From Pelargonium nanum (Eukaryota > Streptophyta > Magnoliopsida > Geraniales > Geraniaceae), in contig JAYMTF010001442.1 in NCBI GenBank assembly GCA_036897485.1, forward strand, positions 1 through 23,374: a stretch of DNA of 23,374 nucleotides, in the 5' to 3' direction. How positions within the stretch are numbered: the first letter of the stretch is position 1; each line of letters starts with the position of its first letter. The position numbers and the translations under genes are program-made. Under the pieces are notes generated by a model, which was not told the DNA's origin, ran no database searches, and saw only the letters and a list, made by a program, of their open reading frames with translations. Positions 11,028 to 20,622 of this stretch are shown here, piece by piece.

Positions 11028-11242
11028 CTAAGAGTAGTGGCACAGTTGGCTAAACAGGTTGCGTGAGTGGGAAATGTGCTTACGTTCGATCCCCGCTCAA
11101 CACACCCTTAGGAAGAGAGATGAGCTTTAACTGTGACTTATTCTTGAATGATGATTAGTTTGAGTGTGGTAAAACACCTTAAAAGTGTCAACCGAGAGTT
11201 TACGGGCCCACACAGGAACCCCATGATTTAGACCGGAAAAAA
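11028..11242 (+). mobile_element. tRNA-derived SINE (family distinct from the intronic one)
   Basis: The 5' part is tRNA-like. An A-box-like TGGCACAGTTGGCTAAA at 11038-11054 is followed by the B box GTTCGATCCCC at 11084-11094. About 140 bases of unrelated body come next, then A6 at 11237-11242. Flanks AAGAATCGACA (left) and AAGAAATTGACA (right) could be a decayed target duplication. The boundaries are approximate. Its body differs from that of the SINE at 12401. Confidence 0.65.
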
Positions 11243-11709
11243 GAAATTGACATGTAAATTTGCAGAAATTTCTATTCAAACATACAAAATATGTAATTTT
11301 TGGTCAATCTGTTTCTTATATAAAATGACACCAAAATGTAGTTGCAACATAACATGATTAAATGATAAAATATATTGATCTATTGAATATATACAAGGAC
11401 ATCAAGATCATGAGGAGTTCTTGTTATTGAGAAAACTCAACTCAGATACCATAAGCTTATTGATGACAAATGAAAAATCTAAATATATGGTCAATATGGG
11501 TTGACCAAAGAAATGAAGGATTTTGTGTTATCCACAACACATCCTTGTGTTGTATTGTCATGAGTCAAGGCCTCAAATGGTTGCCACATGTGCTAAAATG
11601 GTACCTTTTTATCCACACCAACCTTGTAGCCTCTCAAGTCTGTACTGTAACAAATCAACTACAACTAAAACAAAAACAAAAACAACCTCTTTGGCTTGAG
11701 AGGCACAAA
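11243..11709 (+). promoter_or_regulatory. Upstream region of the FHA gene
   Basis: This presumed promoter and 5' UTR has no recognised TATA box or other element. The FHA reading frame stays open upstream without a stop to an ATG at 11470, which would add 80 residues. Those residues look non-coding (Trp/Cys/His-rich, unlike a transit peptide), so the start at 11710 is preferred. Confidence 0.4.
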
Positions 11710-13506
11710 ATGGAAGTAACTGCTTCCCAATCTGTGCTCCACTTGAAACCCTCAACACCATCTCTGGTGCACCCTAAGGCCTCTCTTCTTGCATCTTCTC
11801 AGATTAATGTTGTTACACACCTTCACAGCTTCAAGATTACAGCAAGGCAACACAGGAATCTTGGAATCATCCATGCCTCTTCTCAGCCTCAAGGCCCTTC
11901 TTCAACCTCTACTGAGACAATATGGCTTCTTCAACCTATTGGTCTCTCACTTCTCTATTCATTTCCTTCATTTCAATTCCTTTATTTTTGTTGCACAATT
12001 TGGGTGTTCTGCAAGTACTGTTGTAGAGTAAGGTTCTTTATGCTGGTTTTTGTGTGATTGCTAATCCAATTGAGTTGCCATTCTTTTCCACAGGTGATGG
12101 AGACTCAAGCCACATAGGCTATAAAGTTGAAATGCCAAATGCATTTGAAATAACATCTGTGAGTACTGTAATATAACCTGGTTAAATGGTTTTGCCTCCG
12201 CTATTGTTAACATGTAATCATGTTAACTCATAATAGTTGTAACGTGGACATGTCACGTCAGCGAACTAGGATTAAAGACATATTGTTGCGTCTTTGATTT
12301 TCCTTTGTAGTCTGCAAAACGGTATTGTTTTCGTTGTTGATTTTGAAAGAAAACAAAAAAAAAAACATTGTTTAGCGATCTCATCACAACAAATGACAAC
12401 CCTTATCAAGGCATGTTGGGCCAAGTGGTTAATACCACTTTGGATTCACTCTGAGGTCTCAAGTTCGAGCATCCTTGTCGACGGTATGGGGTGAGATTTG
12501 TGGGGTGGGGTTTAGGGTGACTCTCCCTTTCGGGGAGTGAGAAACATTATTACTTCGAGTATGATGTCTCGTTGCTAATAAAAAATAGAAACAAATGACA
12601 ACTGTTATGAGCAGGTATGGTAACGTGTTCTTAATAGATGTCGTGTCACAAATTGACATGGTACAACTGATTAATATGGGTAAAAAGAAAATAGTTCAAT
12701 ACAAGAGTTAAATGCATGCAAAACACTAATTAGGGGCTAAATCCAAAAAGAACGCGAGTCCAGAGGATGTAAAACCATTTAACCCATATAATCTATATGT
12801 TGGGAGTGGTTCTTTCTTTGTAGAATACAAAATTTGATTGAGTTGCTATGGTGTTGTGCAGAGCGATGTGACTGTGGGTCGTGTTCCTGAGAAAGCAGAT
12901 ATGGTCATTCCAGTTGCCACAGGTTCACCACTCTTCAAAATACATAGTAACATAGATAGTATATATATTCAGTTAATCCTCAGATGTTAAGAATTGATGT
13001 TTCTTGTGTGTCTAATTTGAACAGTCTCTGGTCTGCACGCCCGTATTCAAAAGAAAGGAATTAGGCTTTACGTGACAGACTTGAAGAGCACCAATGGAAC
13101 ATATATTGATGAGATACCGCTAAAACCCGGTGTCCCAACTGTTGCACCACCTGGAAGTACTATCATATTTGGTACTACAATGCCATTTGTTTTACATATT
13201 TAGCCATTCTTTTCCAATTATCGCAACACATAGGTTTTGAGCTCATGACCTTTCATAGAGAAGTGTTAATGTGAAATTGTTACTCTGATGAGTATTGTCA
13301 TTACACAAGGAACTGTGAAATTGTTTCTGCACAATGTCTTTGGTTTCTGAATGAGTTTTGTTGTTTGTGTAGGTGATATGAATTTGGCAATGTTCCGTGT
13401 CTCGAAGATTAAGAAAGTTGAAGCCGCTGCGAGTGAGAACGAACCAGAAGACATGGAAGACAACGCAGAGGCTGTAATCGCAGTTTCAGCTGATAGCTCG
13501 GAATAA
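11710..13506 (+). CDS. FHA-domain protein, probably plastid-targeted
   Basis: Exons are 11710-11941, 12094-12158, 12862-12922, 13025-13171 and 13373-13506 (639 nt, 212 aa), all GT-AG and in frame. Residues 1 to about 60 are Ser/His/Lys-rich with few acidic residues, like a chloroplast transit peptide. The mature part begins near ETIWLLQPIGDGDSSHIGYK. A forkhead-associated domain follows at about residues 93-172, with the expected signature residues: G105-R106, S121-x-x-H124 and N143-G144. FHA domains bind phosphothreonine peptides. The tail from about 175 is acidic (AAASENEPEDMEDNAEA-like). The architecture resembles the Arabidopsis SMAD/FHA family protein At2g21530, from memory. The biological role and partner are unknown. 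The start was chosen because residues from MEVTASQS onward resemble the family N-terminus. Confidence 0.92.
12388..12602 (+). repeat. 13-bp target-site duplication flanking the intronic SINE
   Basis: AACAAATGACAAC occurs at 12388-12400 and again, identically, at 12590-12602, bracketing the SINE exactly. The perfect match suggests a fairly recent insertion. Confidence 0.9.
12401..12589 (+). mobile_element. Complete tRNA-derived SINE in FHA intron 2
   Basis: This 189-bp insertion lies between perfect 13-bp direct repeats. The tRNA-like head has an A box (GGGCCAAGTGGTTAAT, 12418-12433) and a B box (AAGTTCGAGCATCC, from 12461). The body includes a GGGGTGGGGTTTAGGGTGAC-like stretch and a CCCTTTCGGGG hairpin at about 12526-12536. 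It ends GCTAATAAAAAATAGA. It sits in the sense orientation in the 703-bp intron 12159-12861, away from the splice sites. It encodes no protein and would have moved by LINE machinery. Confidence 0.85.
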
Positions 13507-14547
13507 CAAGTTGTACAAATGAATCATAGTTAGCTTCTTCTGAAGATTTTGTTCATCTCTTCCAAGTTCACTCAGTGAAGTGTTATTGTATGTATTCTTT
13601 GGTTCTACCAAGTTAAGCAATAAATAATTAAATAATGTGAAGGACTAAGTTGGTTCAGTTCATATGGTTTCCCATTTGAAACACAAAATCTCACATACTA
13701 TGTGGTGCTAAACTAAATTTGTAGTTGGACTTAATCAATTAAAATTAATTTGGTCCCAAATGGGAGCTGCCTCAATAATATTGAATAAAATGTATCATGC
13801 TTCTCTGGTTCATACATGTCCCACAACTACAAGCAACAAGTTGTTGGAAAAAGAAATAAATATTAAACTAAAGACAACATAACATAAGGTCTCAAGTTCG
13901 AGCCTCGATTGTTACGCTGGCTGATAAATAAAAAAGATAGCATAGCATGTTCATCAACAATCAAACTATCCTGTAATGGTTGCTTTGTTGCAGCACAAAA
14001 CAAACCATTTCAATGCATATAGTTTTCAGTACCTTCAGCCACCACAACTGCGCAACAGAAGAAACGATTCCCAGTTGAGATCATATGGTGGCTCAATCAA
14101 ACCAAACCAAGCCACATTTGCTTTCAATCTCAAAACTCAAAACAATGCAAATTTACACGTGGAAATATTCAGAACAACGCCCTAACATACTATTTATTTT
14201 TCTAATTAAGCTCAACCTGCATTGCATTAATAAACCCCTCAACAAAAATAATCTCATCAAACTCAGATTTTATAATAACACAAGGGAAAAAAATAAAGGT
14301 TACAGTGAGGGATGAATATTGCAGAGAGAAGCCACCAGTCTATGTGAACATGTCTGACAGTCAAAAAAAGAAGTGCAATCACTTCACATGAAATAGAAGT
14401 GATGACTACTTGCAACTTTGAGTAGAACTCTAACAAACGGGACAAGCCACAATTACAAACAACTGGACTACTGATATGAAACCAACTTCTCTATCATCCA
14501 ACGCAATGGATTTAACCTAATGCATTGGTAAACCTTGAACCAAGAGA
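13507..14547. other. Convergent 3' spacer between the FHA and CCT7 genes
   Basis: It holds the FHA 3' UTR, with AATAAA at 13619-13624, and the CCT7 3' UTR on the other strand, where TTTATT near 14193 reads AATAAA on the - strand. A SINE fragment lies between them. No further gene is recognised. Short open frames at about 13976-14315 are compositionally AT-rich and have no domain. Confidence 0.6.
13886..13935 (+). mobile_element. 5'-truncated SINE fragment
   Basis: AAGGTCTCAAGTTCGAGCCT matches the B-box region of the SINE at 12401 (GAGGTCTCAAGTTCGAGCAT). It soon ends CTGATAAATAAAAAA, similar to that family's tail. The A-box half and most of the body are missing. Confidence 0.55.
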
Positions 14548-17500
14548 TCACCGCCTTCGCATACCACGTCCACGCCCTCCACGGAAACCAGCTCCTCCAC
14601 GCCCTCTTCCACCCATGGCAGCAGCATCTCCCTGGGCACTTTCAGACTGCAATATAAAATATCAACAAAACCATCAAATAGCTGAAAGCTTACATGGATA
14701 AGTAAAAATCTAAGAAAAGCTAGGCGTCATGAACTACTACTATTTTGAGGGCACAAACAAACAAAATAAGTGTACCTTTGGGTTCTTTACTGTCTCGTCC
14801 ACACTTAGGATAAGGCAAGCTGCCTCAGTAGCAGCATTTATAGCATTAATCTGTAGAACAGATTCAGTCATTAGGGGGTACTAAAGGATGTACATGTCGT
14901 CAACAATGAATATATATCTAATGTTACCACAATTGTAAATAAAGGATCGAAGATCAATACCTTCACGACTGCTGGCTCCCAAACAAAGTTGGCAAACGAA
15001 TCAGCAATTCCTCCAGTGTTAATATCCACTCCATAAAGTGCACCTTCACCTGCCACATAGCTTGATACATCAGTAACATGTTAAGTGTATATGGGATTGC
15101 AGTCATTGACTTCCTCATGTACTCCTATGAAGATAGGGTGGTAATCAGTGTTCTTTTTGCTTTTACTTATATTGAGCAACGGAAATCCAGCAAAGTTCTA
15201 CATAATCCAAGAGGGTAGAGATACCACTAGACCACAAAGCTATAGCTAATTAACTTAAGCACCCAAGTGCCTTTTGTATACAAAATAACTTATACTGGAT
15301 AGTTATATGAAAAAGAAAACTATGAAAGCATGTTGTAAACAGAGGCCAACCTGAAGCAAGTGCATGTTTCTGTCTTAATTTGTTCAGCACATCAGTTGCA
15401 TCAAATCCAGCATTGTCACAGAGTTGTCGTGGGATGACCTGCAAAATGGGGGTAAAGAGCCTCATAAAGAAATTTGCCTCTTTAGACAGTATATTTATTA
15501 ACTAAAGCCCAACTAAACCAAGCAGCTGATTAGGAACAATTTCAAGTAAAAGATAGTTTAAACTAGACAATGCATAATAATAAAGTATTCTTGACATTGT
15601 AACGAAAGATAGAAAATCTAACTAATTTTCACTATTTCAAGCTTTCCATTCTTCCTAATTTGTTTGAACTTCACATAGAAATCAAGCCCCAAATATATCT
15701 TCATTACCAAGTTTCTTTTATATGTTCATTAAATTAGGATAACCACTTTTAATGCTACATGTATCAGAATATATATTTTATAAATAAATAAAAAACAGAT
15801 ATATAATCCCAGAATGCATTGCATAGTTGCCTATAACACCTACCTCAAGAGCTTTTGCATATGAGTTAATGAAAAGTTGAGATTTTCCTGCTATTGTGCG
15901 TGCATGCTGTCTTAAAAATCGACTTATCTCCATCTGCCACCAGAAAGAAAATTTGAAATAAGATAAAGAAATGTCATCAGATATACTTGTTAAGAACTAT
16001 TTTGTGGTAAACCCTTACATCTATAGCACCACCACCAGCAACAACAGTAGAATTTTTCATAGCTCTTCTAACAATCATGATCGCATCATGTAAACTCCGC
16101 TCAGCCTCCTCAATGAACTGGGATGTATTAAACACAAAGAAACATACAATGTCAATTGTGAACATTGTATATTATATACAAGTATGTATATGTATGCACA
16201 TGTTGAGCACAGACCTGATCAGCTCCACCACGAAGAACTATAGTGGCTGTTCGACCTGATGGGCATCCGCTGAATATATTGAACCTCTCATTTCCAACTT
16301 GTTTTTCCTCAAAAACATCACAAGTCCCAAGAACCTTCATCGCAAACAAGGTTTATGAAAGTCAGAAGATCAAGAAATACAGAAGCAGACTGTATATATA
16401 ATGCAGCTTCAAATACAATAATATCACATCACAAGCTCAAGGCAAATACCTCATCAATAATGTTGTTGACAGATGTCTGCACCATTCCACCAGTAGCAGC
16501 AGAAACACGTTGTAAGTCTTCCTCAGCTACACGACCAGCACAGAAGATATCTCGATCGGCAAAGTACTGTGAAGAACAAGCCAATAGATAAACTTGTCAG
16601 TACACTCAATCTTTTAATGTAGTAAAATGTCACTTAACAATCGATGATACTAGAAATTCCACTGAAAGGAAACTAGGAAAGCTACTATAGAAATAAAGGA
16701 TGACAGTATGATCATGCATATCCATATGTAGGCATATTTCTGTCCATGCAAGCATCCATTTCAGACACAAATCAATACAAAAATAGTCATAGAATCTTGA
16801 TAATCTACGGATCACCATGCCAAAGAGCTGGTGACGTACCATATCAGGTCAAGACCAACATCTGTAGTAAACTGTGTCCATATATACATATTTACATAAA
16901 CTTCTTCTCTTTCATTTTTTTTAATGCAACATATGATTAAATGTAGTCATACTTGCATTTAAATACAACCACTGAAATTTTGCAGGGTATATATAAATGA
17001 AAAGGATTTGATCCAATTATACATAGAATATAAGTACCTGTGTAGCGAGATCACCAATAGCTAGACGGGAAAGAACAACTTTGGCCCCACTCTTAACACA
17101 TTTATCCAACTTATCATAGATAATATTCCATTCAGCGTCCACAATTGACTGGTACTGTGATGGATCTGAAAGTCTGCAGCGAAAAGGAAAAAGGGGTAAA
17201 TATGCATTTTAATAAAAAAATAAAAATAAAGCATAAGTTTGGAGAAAAGTAAACCAATCTTACCTTATCTCAGCATTTTCTTTCTCAGATTTCAGTTCCA
17301 GCTCAACATTTAATAGGAGTATCTTGGGATTTAAAAATTTCTTCGGCTGCTGCTCAAAACCCGCATATGAAAATGTCTTCTTAAAGGCAACACCATCAAC
17401 TAAAAAGGAGTCCCTCATGTTACCACCTGGAACCTGCACAAGCAAAATCAAATGTCCTATTTGCTTACGATAATAACATCTTCTTGAATCAAAATGATAT

Positions 17501-19663
17501 ACACCAAACTAAGAACAATCATCGAATTTGGGAACCCAGTAACCAGAAAGCATAGTATGAAAGTTTGTTTGGCTGGCAGAAAAAACTAGCATCTTGAACT
17601 TGAAAGGAGGATGTAGCCAAAAGGTTGGGACTAAGATGTGGCTCAAGATCCAATATGATTGTGGTCCTCCAAAAGGAGAGGGTGATCTCCAAGTTGATTT
17701 ACAATCTACTACTGAGCGCCAGATCTAAGAAATTATAATGGTTCTAGAATTCATTGGATGTCTAAGAGGCATATTAAATAAGACCCAGGATCTCAGCAAC
17801 CTCACTACACTCACTTTATGCCAAATCTGCATATACTTTAGACTATTTGTATACCTAACCAACCATTCAGTGCATTAGTTTCAACTTAAATAGTAGAATT
17901 AGAATCCTAACTACTAGGGTCAGAAGTTTATGTCCATAGAGGTAGTGTTAAGTCGCACTGAATACAAGATCACTACAAGAACTAAGCCAGAATAACAGAA
18001 AGCTTCTATGCCAATGATTGATGTACCTTCTTTATTCCAATCATATTTAATCGATCCTCATTCCCAATTGCAACGACAGCATCCACGACAATTGAAGCAA
18101 AGAACTCCTTTTCTCCACCGATAAGTTTTGAGGATAAGGTTGTAGCAGCACATTTTCCCAATAAGCTCTTTTTCTCTTCCAGACTCTTCCCTTCTATACT
18201 GACTGCTAGTTCTTTGATTTTTTCAATTGCCTGCAAAAATATGTTTACAATACATAATACATATGATGGACAGGTTTAGCATTTCAATTACACATAGAAA
18301 GCAAACGCGCATATACCAAATAGCTAGCTGTCCGGTAACTTCTTATTAGATTTTGAGGGTGAACCCCATCCTCTATGAAAGGTTTGGCCTCCTTCAGAAA
18401 CTCTCCAGCAAGCAGTACTACTGTTGTGGTTCCATCACCAACCTACAGCACAATGATATCAATACCAAACTATTTGCAGGATCCATAACTAAGAATACCT
18501 GTAAAGCCATTCTAGAGCACATGATGAACAGAGTAAAATATGCCTACATAGCTCAATTTGACAGCAAAAAAAAAAAAAAAAAATCAAATACATGCATGAA
18601 ACAGAACAACTCTCAGCAAAATATTTCAAGGTTGGAGACTCAAATGTCATGGCTGACCACTACAACATTCAAAAACCACAGCAAACAAAAGTGATGGTAG
18701 ACTGGTAGTTCTCAAGTAATTGCATGATGATAAAAAATGCCATCTAAGAATAGTTCAGGGCATAATTCATTTTAGCAATTACAAGCCATGTTACAAAACA
18801 GAGCAGAAACCTTAACATACTCTTTGACAAAAGAAGGGATCCCCTAATTGTAGTAGAATACAAATCACTAGCAAGACACAAAGAATAATGGCTGTTTATC
18901 TAATCAATATGATAACAGTATGTAAATAAAAACATCCATTCTAATTTGGCTTTTTGATTAAAAAAGCCAGCTAAATAAAATAAACCAAAATTGAATCGCA
19001 GATTTTCTATAAAAAAAACAGCAACAAGACCTAACATTATGTCTTTCACAGATAACTCTAACACAAACAACATTTACTTCTGTCCCCTTTCTTTCCCATT
19101 TTCACTTCATTTTCCTGTAACAAGGAGTAAATCCAAAGTTTTTTTCTTCTCTTTTTTTCCTGCACCTCGGCAACATAGCTGAGGACATAAATCTCATTTC
19201 ACTCCGAAATCAACTAAATTATTTACAAACGGTTGCATCTGACGGTATAAATGAAACTAAGGGGTTCAATTTTGTGAATAGCAACATCGTACCTCGGCGT
19301 CCTGTGACTTAGCGATGTCAACTAGGATCTTAGCGGCGGGGTGGACGATGTCGAGGAGCTTCATGATGGTGGCGTCGTCGTTGGAGATGGTGACGTTGCC
19401 TTTATCGTCGTGGATCAGCTTGTCCATCCCTCTAGGTCCCAGGGTGGTCCTGACGACATCGGCAAGCACCGTGCACGCATTGATGTTGCTTATGAGCTGC
19501 GGCTTTCCCTGAGAGGTGTCCGTACCCTCCTTCAACAGAATGATCTGCGGTTGCTGCTCAATTTTTACAGTTGCGGAGTCAGTATTAGACAGAACAGCAG
19601 CACATATATAGATACATACGATAGATACAGAGAGAAGAGTGAACCTACCATCATGGATGACAT
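14548..19663 (-). CDS. CCT7: T-complex protein 1 subunit eta (CCT7), cytosolic chaperonin
   Basis: Exons in transcript order: 19663-19649, 19553-19293, 18442-18317, 18230-18027, 17433-17264, 17173-17038, 16566-16450, 16334-16215, 16117-16019, 15933-15844, 15438-15351, 15049-14961, 14850-14776, 14646-14548. The sum is 1689 nt, 562 aa (Arabidopsis about 557). The start is MSSMM then [12 protein letters not shown]; the first exon codes only five residues. Visible group II chaperonin motifs are [11 protein letters not shown] (41-51), [10 protein letters not shown] (94-103), HDA (393-395, with the catalytic-type Asp395) and VVAGGGAID (408-416). The C-terminal tail is GRGRGG-rich and ends GMRRR. 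CCT7 is one of eight subunits of the TRiC/CCT ring, which folds actin, tubulin and other proteins using ATP. Oddity: residue 65 is Asp where the family has Gly in NDGAT (ISNDDATIM). Everything else is intact. Confidence 0.97.
15439..15843 (-). other. CCT7 intron 10, no gene
   Basis: AT-rich 405-bp intron with short TA-rich runs around 15770-15800. Nothing else is recognised. Confidence 0.75.
16567..17037 (-). other. CCT7 intron 6, no gene
   Basis: AT-rich 471-bp intron. Short frames on both strands lack any domain. No transposon ends were found. Confidence 0.75.
17434..18026 (-). other. CCT7 intron 4, no gene
   Basis: A 593-bp intron. The stretch at about 17580-17800 is less AT-rich than the neighbouring introns and may be an old insertion, but no terminal repeat or coding frame was found. 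Confidence 0.65.
18443..19292 (-). other. CCT7 intron 2 (850 bp), no gene
   Basis: The longest CCT7 intron. It includes A18 at 18566-18583, which is T18 in the transcript sense. The frames that overlap it are AT-rich and not credible genes. Confidence 0.75.
18566..18583. repeat. A18 mononucleotide run
   Basis: Eighteen consecutive A on the + strand inside CCT7 intron 2, likely to vary in length. Confidence 0.9.
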
Positions 19664-19842
19664 TGTCGCAGATGCAGTGGAGGTAGAAGACGGAGAGAGA
19701 GAGAGAAATGTTCCTTTAGGCAGAGAGGAAGTTAGGGTTTTGGCTCTCACCTCTGGGACTTTCTAGTTCTGCTAAAGAGTAGAGCTGTGACTGTGACTTC
19801 GCCGATTTGGGTTTAGTTTAGTTTAGTTTAGGCATGTTTGAC
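19664..19842 (-). promoter_or_regulatory. CCT7 5' leader and promoter: CT tract, telo-box, TTTAG repeat
   Basis: On the transcribed strand the leader carries a CT-rich tract (GA repeat on the + strand at about 19692-19706). It also carries AAACCCTAAC, a telo-box, at 19731-19740 (GTTAGGGTTT on +). Four TTTAG units lie at 19813-19832. This matches the arrangement upstream of SE. The region ends at the inverted-repeat element that starts at 19852, so the CCT7 promoter space without transposon sequence is only about 180 bases. Confidence 0.5.
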
Positions 19843-19851
19843 AATTTTTTC

Positions 19852-20518
19852 AGTTTTCTACCCTGTAATTGACACTATTTGTAATGGACTATTTTTAATT
19901 TTTTTCGTAACTTTTAACGGAAAAACACGCTCTTTCATCATGTACATAGCACATGATTTCAAAAAAAAAACTTGAAATGACAATTTCTCTTCTTCTTCTT
20001 CAGTGGTCAAGAACAAGTTCATGAATGTTCGTCTAGAACTTCAAAGTTCCGCCGGAAAATTCAAAGTTTCGTCGGAAAATTTAAAATTCAGCCGAAAAAT
20101 TCAAAGTTTCGCCGGAATTTCACTTGTTTTTTGTTCAAACAACACAAAGCCAACACAAACCCAACAAAAAACCAACACAAATCCAAATCAAACCCAAAAT
20201 TTGTTCAACCAACACAAACCCTAACATTTGACTAACAAATCAAACACGGATCCAACACAAACTCAACACAAATTCAACACAAATCCAAAATTTGTTCAAA
20301 TCAACACAAATATAACACAAACCCTAACATTTGACAAAAATCTGAAAGTACAAGGTAGTCAATAGTTAAAATGGACAAAGGGTAGTTAGGTCATTTCGCA
20401 ATTTAAAGGACGGAAAACAGACGGAAAGAACTTTTGATAGTTGAGGGTAGTTAAAAGTTACGAAAAAAATTTAAGGGTAGTCCATTGCAAAATGTGTCAA
20501 TTATAAGGTAGTAAACTG
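19852..20518. mobile_element. Non-autonomous TIR element 1 (Mutator-like), 667 bp
   Basis: The left end CAGTTTTCTACCCTGTAATT and the reverse complement of the right end, CAGTTTACTACCTTATAATT, begin a terminal inverted repeat of about 67 bp (19852-19918 with 20450-20518). The match is strong through TTTTTTTCGTAACTTTTAAC. Flanks CAATTTTTT (19843-19851) and CAATTATTC (20519-20527) agree at 7 of 9 bases, which suggests an aged 9-bp target duplication. The interior is low-complexity: GCCGGAAAATTCAAAGTTTC-type units at about 20050-20115, then CAACACAAA-rich tandem sequence. It codes for no transposase. Confidence 0.75.
20194..20335 (+). repeat. Internal direct repeat and AACACAAA array in element 1
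   Basis: CCAAAATTTGTTCAA followed by CACAAACCCTAACATTTGAC occurs at 20194-20232 and again at 20285-20335; the second copy carries a short insertion. Between and around the copies AACACAAAnnC units recur. The array probably arose by slippage or unequal exchange inside the element. Confidence 0.7.
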
Positions 20519-20622
20519 CAATTATTCCTTTAAAATATTGAGATAAATGATTTTGCATTTCCTCTAATCACTTGTTTTTTTTGGGGGGTTTGGCTCTTTA
20601 GTAGGAAATTGCATTAATTAAA

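Noticed and set aside
19341..19766. 141-codon + strand frame opposite the CCT7 start
   Set aside because: It lies antisense to CCT7 exons 1-2 and their leader. It has no domain, and the GC-rich exon on the other strand explains the open frame.
20003..20224. 73-codon frame inside TIR element 1
   Set aside because: Low-complexity Asn/Gln/Thr translation of the AACACAAA repeats, with no homology signal.
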